Shown here: piece by piece, positions 1-8,096 of the stretch | Position numbering within the stretch: the first letter of the stretch is position 1 | How the letters are laid out: every line of letters begins with the position of its first letter | Source: Martelella mediterranea | GTDB taxonomy: Bacteria; Pseudomonadota; Alphaproteobacteria; Rhizobiales; Rhizobiaceae | DNA: 64,000 nt | Direction of reading: 5' to 3' | Assembly (NCBI RefSeq): GCF_021021415.1 | Contig: NZ_JAINWJ010000012.1 | Location: 1-64,000 of the forward strand | Made by a program: the position numbers and the translations under genes | The notes under the pieces: generated by a model | Database searches by the model: none | What the model was told of the DNA's origin: nothing | What the model saw: the letters and a program-made list of their open reading frames with translations, nothing else

Positions 1-42
1 ACCACAACAATCATAACACCTCTTCAAACAAACAATCCTCGC

Positions 43-145
43 GCTCGACACGAGCATCCAGGCAACACGGCAAGGGTTCGCAATAAGTCTGCTGAAATTC
101 AATGGCTTAAGTCGCCTGGATGCTCGGGGCAAGCCCGAGCATGAC
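43..145. repeat. Compound palindromic repeat, copy 1 (upstream of fdhA)
   Basis: This element consists of a small hairpin (GCTCG-ACA-CGAGC, 43-55), one arm of a long-range stem (ATCCAGGC, 56-63), about 50 bases of spacer, the complementary arm (GCCTGGAT, 114-121), a second hairpin (GCTCGGG-GCAAG-CCCGAGC, 122-140) and a terminal ATGAC. The same architecture recurs at 1597-1710. It resembles the compound intergenic palindromes common in rhizobial genomes. The family name is not assigned. Confidence 0.7.
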
Positions 146-208
146 CCCTGTGGGGGAACGCCAGTGAAGACGTCAACCCACGCATGCAAGGGTTTGCCGT
201 CAGTCTGA

Positions 209-235
209 GGCCGCCATGCCAATGGCGGCCTTTTT
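209..235 (+). terminator. Rho-independent terminator of a gene left of the window
   Basis: A nine-base-pair stem (GGCCGCCAT/ATGGCGGCC) with a four-base loop is followed directly by five T residues. It reads on the plus strand, so it most likely ends a transcript that begins before the window. No gene is visible in positions 1-321 apart from this and the repeat at 43-145. Confidence 0.75.
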
Positions 236-321
236 GATATGCGATCATGTCGTTTTCAGACATGAATCGACCTTCTCCCAGGCAGATGATGTTCGTTCAT
301 AGCAAAGCCTGGGAGGAAGAC

Positions 322-1518
322 ATGACAAGTGCATCGAACCGGGGCGTCATATTTCAAGGCGCCGGAAAAGTGACCGTCGAAGCGATCGATTTTCCGAAAC
401 TGGCGCTGGGAGAACGCCGCTGCGATCACGGCGTGATCCTGAAAATCCTGACCACCAATATCTGCGGCTCCGACCAGCATATGGTGCGCGGTCGCACCAC
501 CGCGCCGCAGGGTCTTGTGCTCGGTCATGAAATCACCGGGCAGGTGATCGAGTGCGGGCGCGATGTGGAGTTCATCAGCGTCGGCGACATCGTTTCCGTG
601 CCGTTCAACATTGCCTGCGGGCGCTGCCGCAATTGCAAGGAGGGCAAGACCGGCATCTGCCTCAACGTCAATCCGGCGCGCCCGGGCGCGGCCTATGGCT
701 ATGTCGACATGGGCGGCTGGGTCGGCGGGCAGGCCGAATATGTCATGGTCCCCTATGCCGACTTCAACCTGCTGAAATTCCCCGATCGCGAACAGGCGAT
801 GGAGAAGATCACCGATCTGACGCTGCTCTCCGACATCTTCCCCACCGGCTTCCATGGCTGCGTGACGGCGGGCGTCGGGCCCGGCTCGATCGTCTATATC
901 GCTGGCGCCGGGCCGGTCGGCCTTGCCGCCGCAGCCTCCGCGAGACTTCTGGGGGCTGCCTGCGTCATCGTCGGGGACATGATCCCCGAGCGCCTGCGGC
1001 AGGCGAAAAGCTTCGGCTGCGAGGCCATCGACCTCAGGCAGGACGCCACGTTGGGAGACATGGTGGCCGAGATCACCGGCACGCCGGAGGTGGATGCCTT
1101 TGTCGATTGCGTCGGTTTCGAGGCCCATGGCTGCGGCCATGATCACAGCCACGAGCAGCCTGCCACCGTGCTGAATTCGGCCATGGACCTGACCCGCGCC
1201 GGCGGCCAGATCGGCATTCCGGGTCTTTACGTGACCGAAGATCCCGGCGCTGCGGACAAGGCCGCGCAGAAGGGCGCGCTCAGCCTGCGGTTCGGGTTGG
1301 GTTGGGCGAAGTCGCATTCCTTCCACACCGGCCAGTGCCCGGTGATGCGCTATAACCGGGCGCTGATGCAGGCGATCCTGTATGATCGGGTGGATATCGC
1401 AAAGGCGGTGAATGTCGAACTCATCACCCTCGACGATGCCCCGCGCGGCTATGCCGATTTCGATGGCGGGGCGGCCAAGAAATTCGTCATCGACCCGCAT
1501 GGATCGGTCGCGGCTTAG
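322..1518 (+). CDS. fdhA: Glutathione-independent formaldehyde dehydrogenase (zinc, NAD+)
   Basis: The 398-residue protein is a zinc-binding medium-chain dehydrogenase that oxidises formaldehyde to formate with tightly bound NAD+, without glutathione. From memory of the Pseudomonas putida enzyme, long blocks agree, including NICGSDQHMVRGRTT, GLVLGHEITG, the structural-zinc cysteines in CGRCRNCKEGKTGIC, and the nucleotide-binding GAGPVGLAAAASARLLGA. The ATG at 322 is chosen because GGGAGGAAGA lies just before it and homologues begin at this point. An upstream in-frame ATG at 247 would add 25 unrelated residues. The gene stands alone between two compound palindromic repeats and is followed by a convergent nth. 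Confidence 0.93.
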   Translation: MTSASNRGVIFQGAGKVTVEAIDFPKLALGERRCDHGVILKILTTNICGSDQHMVRGRTTAPQGLVLGHEITGQVIECGRDVEFISVGDIVSVPFNIACGRCRNCKEGKTGICLNVNPARPGAAYGYVDMGGWVGGQAEYVMVPYADFNLLKFPDREQAMEKITDLTLLSDIFPTGFHGCVTAGVGPGSIVYIAGAGPVGLAAAASARLLGAACVIVGDMIPERLRQAKSFGCEAIDLRQDATLGDMVAEITGTPEVDAFVDCVGFEAHGCGHDHSHEQPATVLNSAMDLTRAGGQIGIPGLYVTEDPGAADKAAQKGALSLRFGLGWAKSHSFHTGQCPVMRYNRALMQAILYDRVDIAKAVNVELITLDDAPRGYADFDGGAAKKFVIDPHGSVAA

Positions 1519-1596
1519 CGAAACGACGAAAACAGATGCAAAGCCGGACTGCCGGCAAGCCATTGTTGCGGACACCCGGCGCTTGCCCATCGCTCC

Positions 1597-1710
1597 GTCA
1601 CCCCGGACTTGTTCCGGGGTCCAGGGCGGCATAACGCTCTGCGCGCAAAGGGTTTATTCCTGATAGTCGCCGATATTCCGCCCTGGATGCCGGCTCAAGG
1701 CCGGCATGAC
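1597..1710. repeat. Compound palindromic repeat, copy 2 (downstream of fdhA)
   Basis: The element runs GTCA, hairpin CCCCGGA-CTTGT-TCCGGGG (1601-1619), stem arm TCCAGGG (1620-1626), spacer, complementary arm CCCTGGA (1681-1687), hairpin TGCCGGC-TCAAG-GCCGGCA (1688-1706), TGAC. Its ends (GTCA/TGAC) are inverted. It lies between the convergent fdhA and nth genes and has the same plan as the element at 43-145. It may also act as a bidirectional terminator. Confidence 0.75.
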
Positions 1711-1775
1711 GGAAGTGACCGTGAGGGCGCTTCGCCAGCGACCGGCTTCGCCGGAAAGGCGCCGGCACGATCGGT

Positions 1776-2507
1776 TCACCCGATCGGAACCAGTGGCGCC
1801 GGCATTTCGCTGGTCTTCTCCGCCGCCTTGCAGATGTCGGCGATCACGCAGGCCGGACAGTCCGGCTTGCGAGCTTTGCAGACATAGCGGCCGTGCAGGA
1901 TCAGCCAGTGGTGGGCGTGGAACAGGTATTCGTCCGGGATCACCCGTTCCAGCTTCGCCTCGACCTCGTCCGGCGTCTTGCCGGGCGCAAGGCCGATACG
2001 GTTGGCGATGCGGAAGATATGGGTGTCGACGGCGATCGTCGCATGGCCGAACGCCATCGACATCACCACATTGGCGGTCTTGCGGCCGACGCCCGGCAGC
2101 GTCACCAACTCCTCGCGCGTCCTCGGCACCTCGCCGCCGAAATCGTCGATCAGCTTGCGGCTCATCGCGATCACGTTCTTGGCCTTGTTGCGGTAGAGCC
2201 CGATCGTCTTGATATGGGCAATCAGCCTTTCCTCGCCCAGCTCCAGCATCTGTTGCGGCGTCTCGACTTCCGCAAACAGCGCGCGGGTCGCCTTGTTGAC
2301 GCCGACATCAGTGGCCTGGGCGGAAAGCGCTACGGCCACCAGCAGCGTGAATGGGTTGGTGTGCTCGAGTTCGCCCTTCGGCTCCGGCCGCTGGATTTCG
2401 AAGCGGCGAAAAATCTCGCGGATCTCCGCCTCGCTATAGGCGCTCGCCCGCGCGCGATTTGACTTTTTGCGCCTTTGGGTGCTGACTGTGGGTCTGGTTT
2501 TTGTCAT
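1776..2507 (-). CDS. nth: Endonuclease III (base-excision repair DNA glycosylase/AP lyase)
   Basis: The product removes oxidised pyrimidines and nicks the abasic site. It has the helix-hairpin-helix LPGVGRKTANVV with the catalytic lysine region, the aspartate in VDTHIFRIANRIGL, and the C-terminal iron-sulphur cysteines in CKARKPDCPACVIADIC, which fit the C-x6-C-x2-C-x5-C pattern. The start MTKTRP (2507) gives about 243 residues. A longer reading frame extends to 2585 but would overlap the divergent DUF2244 gene. Lysine- and arginine-rich N-terminal tails are common in alphaproteobacterial Nth. Only 24 bases separate the two divergent starts. Confidence 0.93.
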   Translation of the reverse strand: MTKTRPTVSTQRRKKSNRARASAYSEAEIREIFRRFEIQRPEPKGELEHTNPFTLLVAVALSAQATDVGVNKATRALFAEVETPQQMLELGEERLIAHIKTIGLYRNKAKNVIAMSRKLIDDFGGEVPRTREELVTLPGVGRKTANVVMSMAFGHATIAVDTHIFRIANRIGLAPGKTPDEVEAKLERVIPDEYLFHAHHWLILHGRYVCKARKPDCPACVIADICKAAEKTSEMPAPLVPIG

Positions 2508-2531
2508 TTTTTCAATCTGGCTCGACGCGCA

Positions 2532-3017
2532 ATGACCGAAGCGCTTGATGACAGGCCGGTCTTTTCGGCTGAACTTTTCCCCCATCGCTCTCTAGGGCGC
2601 AAGGGTTTTCGCGTGCTGCTCATGCTCGCGGCCCTCGGCTTCGTGGCGAATGTGCTCTATTTCACCGTCCATGGCGCCTGGCCGATCGCGCTTTACTGCC
2701 TTGCGGCCTTCGCCGGTCTCTATGCCGCCTTCCGGCTGTCCTATCGCAGCGCGCTCGAGCGCGAGCATGTCCGGGTGTCGCGGCTCGAGATATCCGTCAC
2801 CAAGGTGACGCCGGCGGGCAAGCGGCTTGAGGCGCATTACAATCCGTTCTGGGCGCGCTTCACCGTCGACCGTCACGATGAATTCGGCATCACCCAGATG
2901 GCGCTTGCGGGGGAGGGGCGGCGGACCGAGATCGGCGCCTTTCTCAATCCCGATGACCGCGAGAGCTTCGCCAGGGCCTTCCGGCAGGCGCTGGCCACCG
3001 TGAAACAGCGCATTTGA
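2532..3017 (+). CDS. DUF2244 family membrane protein
   Basis: A 161-residue protein with two adjacent hydrophobic segments (about residues 28-70, starting VLLMLAALGFVANVLYF) and then a soluble domain containing the family-typical NPFWARFTVD stretch. DUF2244 proteins are widespread in Alphaproteobacteria and have no settled function. Start MTEALDD is preferred because it does not overlap nth. It is divergent from nth, an arrangement that I believe recurs in rhizobia. Confidence 0.8.
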   Translation: MTEALDDRPVFSAELFPHRSLGRKGFRVLLMLAALGFVANVLYFTVHGAWPIALYCLAAFAGLYAAFRLSYRSALEREHVRVSRLEISVTKVTPAGKRLEAHYNPFWARFTVDRHDEFGITQMALAGEGRRTEIGAFLNPDDRESFARAFRQALATVKQRI

Positions 3018-3092
3018 GCGCCTCTGGCAAGAATCGGGTGGCGGCGCGGAAAGAAACCGTGCTTCCTGCCGTGACGAAGGAGCACGAAGCCG

Positions 3093-3977
3093 ATGAACGC
3101 CTTATTTGACACCATATCCGACAGCGCCGTAGAGACCACACCCTGCGGAGCGGACTACGACACAGTGCGCAGCGTGATCACGATGATCAGCGAGGACTAT
3201 CGCGAACAGCCGGGGCTCGAGACCATCGCCGAGCGGCTCGGCATGTCGCCGACCGGGCTGCAGAAGACCTTCACCCGCTGGGCCGGCCTGTCGCCCAAGG
3301 CGTTTCTGCAGGCGATCACGCTGGACCACGCCAAGGAGCTCCTCGGCAAGGAGCGGCTTCCGGTGCTCGACACCTCCTATGAACTCGGCCTGTCCGGGCC
3401 CGGACGGCTGCACGATCTGTTCGTCACCCATGAGGCGATGTCGCCGGGCGAATGGAAGAGCGGCGGCGAGAGCTTGGTGATCCGCTACGGATTTCATGCC
3501 TCGCCCTTCGGCCGGTCGTTGCTGATGATCACCGATCGCGGCCTTGCCGGCGTCGCCTTCGCCGATCCGGGCGACGAGCGCACCGCCTTCGAGGACATGA
3601 CCGCGCGCTGGCCCAATGCGACGTATATCGAGGACGAGCCGGCAACGGCGGCCTATGCGCGGCGGATATTCGACCCGGAGGAATGGTCCTCGGACCGGCC
3701 GCTCAAGGTCGTTCTGATCGGCACGGACTTTCAGGTTCAGGTCTGGGAAAGCCTTTTGAAGATACCCTTCGGCAAGGCGAAGTCCTATTCCGAAATCGCA
3801 TCCGAGATCGGCCGGCCCAACGCCTCGCGCGCCGTTGGCGCTGCGATCGGGCGAAATCCGGTCTCCTTCGTCGTGCCCTGCCACCGCGCGCTCGGCAAGT
3901 CCGGCGCCCTGACCGGTTATCACTGGGGCGTGACCCGCAAACGGGCGATGCTCGGCTGGGAGGCCGGCAAGGCGTGA
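3093..3977 (+). CDS. HTH AraC domain / O6-methylguanine-DNA methyltransferase fusion (Ada-like, no N-terminal zinc domain)
   Basis: A 294-residue DNA-repair protein. Residues about 25-125 form an AraC-type helix-turn-helix pair (TIAERLGMSPTGLQKTF and a second helix set). Residues about 130-290 are the methyltransferase, with the acceptor cysteine in VPCHRALG (Cys263) and the FQVQVWESLLKIPFGKAKSY block. The Ada N-terminal four-cysteine zinc domain that repairs phosphotriesters is absent. The protein should therefore repair O6-methylguanine but lack the classical methyl-phosphotriester switch. GACGAAGGAGCACG precedes the start. Confidence 0.9.
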   Translation: MNALFDTISDSAVETTPCGADYDTVRSVITMISEDYREQPGLETIAERLGMSPTGLQKTFTRWAGLSPKAFLQAITLDHAKELLGKERLPVLDTSYELGLSGPGRLHDLFVTHEAMSPGEWKSGGESLVIRYGFHASPFGRSLLMITDRGLAGVAFADPGDERTAFEDMTARWPNATYIEDEPATAAYARRIFDPEEWSSDRPLKVVLIGTDFQVQVWESLLKIPFGKAKSYSEIASEIGRPNASRAVGAAIGRNPVSFVVPCHRALGKSGALTGYHWGVTRKRAMLGWEAGKA

Positions 3978-4241
3978 GCGCCGCGCTTGACCAAAACGGA
4001 TATTCCAGCCGAACCGGTTGCCGTTTCGGCCCTTCGTTTCCATATCCTTTCTTGACTTTGAAAAGCCCGGCTTGCGATAGTCGCCGGGAAACCGCCGCCC
4101 TTGCATGGCGGGCCGATGTCTGCGAACAGTCATGAACGCATCACCGCGACCCGCTATCATCGCGGGAGCGCCGCGACGGCTTCGGCGGAACAGGATTGCG
4201 GCCGGCCTTCGGGCCCGGCCATAGAAGGAAGGATGAGGAAA

Positions 4242-5198
4242 ATGGCTTCCAAGCTAGATCAATTGCGCGAGATGACCACGGTCGTTGCCGATACCGGCGA
4301 TATCCGCGCTGTCGAGAAACTGAAACCGGTCGATTGCACCACCAATCCCTCGATCGTGCTGAAGGCGCTGTCCACCGACATGTTCGACGACGCCTTCGCC
4401 GAGGCGATCAAATGGGGCAAGGAGCAGGGCGGCGCCAAGGATGACGTTGTTGCAGCCGTCGCAAGCCGGCTCGCCATCGATGTGGGTGCTGCGCTGGTAA
4501 AGCTCGTGCCCGGCCGGGTTTCGACCGAGGTTGACGCCGACCTGTCCTTCGACACCGAGGCTTCGGTCGCCAAGGCGCGTGAGATCATCAAGGCCTATGA
4601 AGACCGCGGCATCGGTCGCGAGCGCATCCTGATCAAGCTCGCCTCCACCTGGGAGGGCATTCGCGCCTGCGAAATCCTGCAGAAGGAAGGCATCGACTGC
4701 AATCTGACGCTGCTGTTTTCCAAATGCCAGGCGATTGCCTGCGCCGATGCCGGCGCCTTCCTGATCTCGCCCTTCGTCGGCCGTATCCTGGACTGGTACA
4801 AGAAGGATACCGGCGAGACCTATACCTCGGAAACCGATCCGGGCGTGCTGTCGGTCCGCTCGATCTACAATTACTACAAGGCCAACGGCATCAAGACCGT
4901 GGTCATGGGCGCCTCGTTCCGCAATACCGGCGAGATCGAAGGCCTTGCCGGCTGCGACCGGCTGACGATCTCCCCGAACCTGCTGGAAGAACTCGCCGCC
5001 GACGAGGGCAAGCTGGAACGCAAGCTCACGCCGGATGTGTTCGAGGCCGAAGACAGGATCGAGATGGACGAGAAGACCTTCCGCTGGATGATGAACGAGG
5101 ACCCGATGGCGACCGAAAAGCTCGCCGAAGGCATCCGCAATTTCGCCAAGGACCTCGGAAAATTGCGCACGCTGGTGGCGGAAAAGCTCGACGCCTGA
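4242..5198 (+). CDS. tal: Transaldolase (type B)
   Basis: A 318-residue pentose-phosphate enzyme that transfers a dihydroxyacetone unit between sugar phosphates. The Schiff-base lysine is Lys132 in [11 protein letters not shown], the same number as in E. coli TalB as I recall it. [26 protein letters not shown] and [12 protein letters not shown] are also present. The ATG at 4242 follows GAAGGAAGG. An ATG at 4233 is an alternative adding MRK. The gene is monocistronic and followed by a strong terminator. Confidence 0.95.
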   Translation: MASKLDQLREMTTVVADTGDIRAVEKLKPVDCTTNPSIVLKALSTDMFDDAFAEAIKWGKEQGGAKDDVVAAVASRLAIDVGAALVKLVPGRVSTEVDADLSFDTEASVAKAREIIKAYEDRGIGRERILIKLASTWEGIRACEILQKEGIDCNLTLLFSKCQAIACADAGAFLISPFVGRILDWYKKDTGETYTSETDPGVLSVRSIYNYYKANGIKTVVMGASFRNTGEIEGLAGCDRLTISPNLLEELAADEGKLERKLTPDVFEAEDRIEMDEKTFRWMMNEDPMATEKLAEGIRNFAKDLGKLRTLVAEKLDA

Positions 5199-5224
5199 AA
5201 ATTTTTCGAAAAAATCACCCGATC

Positions 5225-5250
5225 AACCCGGCCTCGCGGCCGGGTTTTTT
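5225..5250 (+). terminator. tal: Rho-independent terminator of tal
   Basis: Stem AACCCGGCC/GGCCGGGTT with loop TCGC, followed by a T run. It lies 27 bases after the tal stop codon. Confidence 0.9.
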
Positions 5251-5298
5251 GTTGCCTGAAACAGCGCCGGAAGGCTTGCAAACGGTGGCGTCAATACT

Positions 5299-5317
5299 GA
5301 TTTAATCAGTTGATTTA
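5299..5317. promoter_or_regulatory. Operator-like palindrome, distal copy
   Basis: TTAATCA-GT-TGATTTA (5302-5317) is a near-perfect palindrome. The 17 bases at 5299-5315 are the exact reverse complement of 5437-5453. Its form suits a dimeric regulator such as MarR or TetR. No protein is identified. Confidence 0.55.
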
Positions 5318-5434
5318 TAATGGAAATTGTCGCGCGCTTCAGGCCGCCCTGTTCTGAAAAATAGAGCGTCATCAAAGACTTCGTAGTGGACCGTCAACAA
5401 AAAAACGACGCAGCGGCTCTAAAATGAAGACTTG

Positions 5435-5453
5435 TTAATCAACTGATTAAATC
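5435..5453. promoter_or_regulatory. Operator-like palindrome, proximal copy
   Basis: TTAATCA-AC-TGATTAA (5435-5450) is a perfect palindrome with a two-base centre, lying about 50 bases before the first small exported-protein gene. With the copy at 5299-5317 it brackets the probable promoter of that cluster. The gap 5251-5502 holds no gene. Confidence 0.6.
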
Positions 5454-5502
5454 CCATCTCCCGGTCATCAAACGACACAATGATGATCAAAGGAGTTTCA
5501 TC

Positions 5503-5739
5503 ATGAACAAGTTCGCAGCAACCGCCGCCCTGGTCTCCGCTCTCGCAGCAGCCCCCGCGGCCTTCGCCATCCAGCCCTCCGCCGTTCCGGACACCGGCAC
5601 GCTTTCCAAGGCCCCGGTCGGCTCCACGGTCCAGATCAACAGCACCGACAATTTCGGCGACCGCTATGTCAACTTCTTCCGCGTGAGCGAAGACGGCTCG
5701 CTGCAACTGGTCGATCAGGTTCGCCAGAGCAACGACTGA
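5503..5739 (+). CDS. Small exported protein, tandem family copy 1 (unknown function)
   Basis: 78 residues. A Sec signal peptide (about residues 1-22, ending AAPAAFA) precedes a roughly 56-residue mature part beginning IQPSAVPDTG and ending VDQVRQSND. There is no cysteine, so it is neither a lipoprotein nor disulphide-bonded. It should be a soluble periplasmic or secreted peptide. AAAGGAG sits ahead of the ATG. Copies 2 and 3 share the same mature pattern (GTLSKAPVGSTVQIN, FGDRYVN, DGSL.LVDQVRQSND). I recognise no family. Confidence 0.82.
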   Translation: MNKFAATAALVSALAAAPAAFAIQPSAVPDTGTLSKAPVGSTVQINSTDNFGDRYVNFFRVSEDGSLQLVDQVRQSND

Positions 5740-5807
5740 AGCCACCAATAATCGCGCGTCGGAAAACGGCGCCGCATCCGACTGAAATACCCAAGGAGTA
5801 TTCTGAA

Positions 5808-6044
5808 ATGAACAAGTTCGTAGCAACCGCCGCCCTGGTCTCCGCTCTCGCAGCAGCCCCCGCGGCTTTCGCCATCCAGCCTTCGGCCGTTCCGGATACC
5901 GGCACGCTCTCCAAGGCCCCGGTCGGCTCCACGGTTCAGATCAACGGCACCGATAACTTCGGCGACCGCTATGTCAACTTCTTCCGCGTGACCGATGACG
6001 GCTCGCTGCAGCTGGTCGACCAGGTTCGCCAGAGCAACGACTAA
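5808..6044 (+). CDS. Small exported protein, tandem family copy 2
   Basis: 78 residues, differing from copy 1 at only four positions (A5V, one S to G, one S to T, one E to D). CCAAGGAG precedes the ATG. The 68-base gap to copy 1 is typical of an operon. Near identity at the DNA level indicates a recent duplication or continuing gene conversion. Function unknown. Confidence 0.82.
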   Translation: MNKFVATAALVSALAAAPAAFAIQPSAVPDTGTLSKAPVGSTVQINGTDNFGDRYVNFFRVTDDGSLQLVDQVRQSND

Positions 6045-6103
6045 AACAAGCAGGGTGACCGGCGCCGGCAATGGCGCCGCACCCCTCTCAAGGAGTCATA
6101 AAA

Positions 6104-6340
6104 ATGAAAAAGATCGCAGCGTCCGCCGCTCTGTTCTCCCTTCTGGCCGCCGCGCCGGCCGCCTTCGCCATCCAGCCTTCGGCCGTTCCGGACACCGGTA
6201 CGCTTTCCAAGGCCCCGGTCGGCTCGACGGTTCAAATCAATGGCACCGACAAGTTCGGCGATCGCTATGTGAACTACTTCCGCGTGGCCGATGACGGTTC
6301 GCTCAAGCTCGTTGACCAGGTTCGCCAGAGCAACGACTGA
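6104..6340 (+). CDS. Small exported protein, tandem family copy 3
   Basis: 78 residues. It has a diverged signal peptide (MKKIAASAALFSLLAAAPAAFA) but a nearly unchanged mature part. Changes include N to K before FGDRYVN and a tyrosine in FGDRYVNYF. This pattern suggests selection on the mature peptide. TCAAGGAG lies before the start at 6104. An upstream in-frame ATG at 6071 lacks a ribosome site. Confidence 0.82.
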   Translation: MKKIAASAALFSLLAAAPAAFAIQPSAVPDTGTLSKAPVGSTVQINGTDKFGDRYVNYFRVADDGSLKLVDQVRQSND

Positions 6341-6400
6341 CGCGTCAGATAACCCGTGCGCGCCGGTCTCCGGCGTGGCACTCTTTCAGGAGCAATGGCA

Positions 6401-6610
6401 ATGACAAGGTTCACGGTCCCCTCAGCCCTGGTCCTTTTGCTGGCCGCCGCGCCGGCGGCCTTTGCTCTCCAGCCCGCGGCGATCCCGATGGATGGCCTGC
6501 GGATGATGGTGTCCGCCGGCGGCGTCGACATTGAAAGCGCCGAGCGTTTCGACGCCGCGGAAAGCGCCGGAATGACGGTCAGCGACGAGGCCCAGCAGTC
6601 CGTCGACTGA
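6401..6610 (+). CDS. Small exported protein, diverged fourth member of the tandem family
   Basis: 69 residues. The signal peptide (ending AAPAAFA) and the first mature residues (LQPAAIPMDG, compare IQPSAVPDTG) match the family. The FGDRYVN core is lost and the tail is QQSVD in place of RQSND. It is either a degenerating copy or a specialised partner. CAGGAG is spaced eight bases from this ATG. The ATG at 6395 is too close to it. A terminator follows, so all four genes probably form one transcription unit. Confidence 0.7.
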   Translation: MTRFTVPSALVLLLAAAPAAFALQPAAIPMDGLRMMVSAGGVDIESAERFDAAESAGMTVSDEAQQSVD

Positions 6611-6703
6611 TACCGAGCAGAATGCGGCTTTCGCCGTTGGCGCCGGCGAAGCCTGACATCGGCTGCAATGCCCGAGGTGACTTGCCCCCCTACACCTCAA
6701 CAT

Positions 6704-6730
6704 GGCCCCGGTTTTCCGGGGCCTTTTTTT
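6704..6730 (+). terminator. Rho-independent terminator of the small exported-protein cluster
   Basis: Eight-base-pair stem GGCCCCGG/CCGGGGCC with a TTTT loop and seven T residues. It closes the four-gene cluster. Confidence 0.9.
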
Positions 6731-6796
6731 GTCATATGCCGGCGTTGCCGGCGCGCGGGGAGCCTTGGCGTCGAAGCCACATCCAATCCAAGTTTC

Positions 6797-6811
6797 TGAA
6801 AATCATTTTCA
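6797..6811. promoter_or_regulatory. Operator-like palindrome upstream of the CUT1 sugar operon
   Basis: TGAAAAT-C-ATTTTCA is a perfect 15-base palindrome in an AT-rich stretch 96 bases ahead of the dehydrogenase gene. A TTGACG about 30 bases further on could be a -35 element. The regulator is not encoded nearby. Confidence 0.5.
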
Positions 6812-6906
6812 TGAAGCCATTTTTTTGGCGAAAGTTTGTTGACGTTTCGGCTTTCTTGTCTCAGTCTGAAGAAAATAAATTACGAAAATGTTGGGAACAG
6901 TCCTCC

Positions 6907-8085
6907 ATGAAGGTCGCTATTATCGGACTCGGTTTCCGTCTGGGTTATCTTGGCGCGGTGTTTTCCGAAATGGACCCCGATTTCGAGATCGTGGGTTATG
7001 TGGATCCTGCCCCCGCCGGGCTCGAAACGCTTGAAAAAGACGGCATTTCTCCCGGCAAGGCCTATGACACGCCCGAAGCGCTGATCGAAAACGAGACGTT
7101 CGATCTCTTGATGATCGGTTCGCCCAATTTCATGCATCTCGACCATATCCGCATCGGGCTTGAGGCGGGGCTGACCGTTTTCACCGAAAAGCCGATCGTA
7201 ATGTCGATTGAGGAGAGCTACGCACTCGCGGCTCTCCTCCATACCTATGGCCACGACCGGCTGCTGGTCGGCCTCGTGCTGCGCTATTCGCCGCTTTACC
7301 GCGACCTGCGCGCCGCCCAGGCCGACGGCCGGCTGGGCGATGTGGTTTCGATCGAGGCCTCGGAGCATATCGCGCCCTATCACGGCGCGTTCTTCATGCG
7401 CGACTGGCGGCGCAACACGCGCTATTCCGGCCCCTTCATGCTGGAAAAATGCTGCCACGACCTCGACCTCTATAATGGCGTGGTCGGCGCGCGGCCGCGT
7501 TATGTCGCAAGCTTCGGCGGCCGAAAGAGCTTCACGCCGGCCAATGCGCCACAGGGCGCCGGCGCCAACGATATCGAGGTCTATCACCGCAAGCCGAGCG
7601 GCTGGATGGGATCGGACAAGGTGTTCGACAGCGACGGCGACATCATCGATTACCAGACCGCGACCGTCGAATATGAAAACGGCGTCGCCATGACCTTTCA
7701 CACCAATCTGAATGTGCCCGACGAATTCCGCCGCTTCTGCGTGATCGGCGCGAAGGGCATGGCGGAGGGCGATTTCGTGCGCGGCTTCCTCGATGTCCAT
7801 GACGCCCGCACCGGCGAGAAAACCGTGTCGCGCACCTATTCCGCTCCGTCGGAACGCTCCCAGCATTATGGCGCGGACGAGCAGATGGCCGAGGATGTGA
7901 TCGCCCATATCACCCGCGGCGCGGCGCTGCCGGTCTCCGCGCTCGACGCCATCGAGGCCGGCATTCTGGCGCTCGCCATGGATGAGGCCCGCCGCGAGCG
8001 CAAGGTGGTCGATCTCGCCCCGGTCTGGGCCCGCTATGACGCGCTGCTTCACGGCGAGACCGCCGAAGCGAAAGCCGCGGGCTGA
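6907..8085 (+). CDS. Gfo/Idh/MocA family oxidoreductase of the CUT1 sugar operon
   Basis: 392 residues. The N-terminal Rossmann fold begins KVAIIGLGFRLGYLG. The family lysine is in FTEKPIVMS, followed by the alpha/beta C-terminal domain with EKCCHDLDLYN. Such enzymes oxidise or epimerise sugars, inositols or glycosides with NAD(P). The ATG at 6907 starts exactly at the Rossmann strand. The frame is open further upstream but the translation there is unlike the family. The gene is 11 bases ahead of the first permease, so it is probably the first gene of a five-gene operon for uptake and oxidation of a carbohydrate. Substrate unknown. Confidence 0.88.
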   Translation: MKVAIIGLGFRLGYLGAVFSEMDPDFEIVGYVDPAPAGLETLEKDGISPGKAYDTPEALIENETFDLLMIGSPNFMHLDHIRIGLEAGLTVFTEKPIVMSIEESYALAALLHTYGHDRLLVGLVLRYSPLYRDLRAAQADGRLGDVVSIEASEHIAPYHGAFFMRDWRRNTRYSGPFMLEKCCHDLDLYNGVVGARPRYVASFGGRKSFTPANAPQGAGANDIEVYHRKPSGWMGSDKVFDSDGDIIDYQTATVEYENGVAMTFHTNLNVPDEFRRFCVIGAKGMAEGDFVRGFLDVHDARTGEKTVSRTYSAPSERSQHYGADEQMAEDVIAHITRGAALPVSALDAIEAGILALAMDEARRERKVVDLAPVWARYDALLHGETAEAKAAG

Positions 8086-8096
8086 AGGGGACCGGG

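Noticed and set aside
256-1632. 458-codon minus-strand open frame over fdhA
   Set aside because: Shadow of a clearly recognised dehydrogenase on the other strand.
7208-7693. Alternative plus-strand frame inside the first Gfo/Idh gene
   Set aside because: Serine/arginine-rich out-of-frame reading of a recognised gene.
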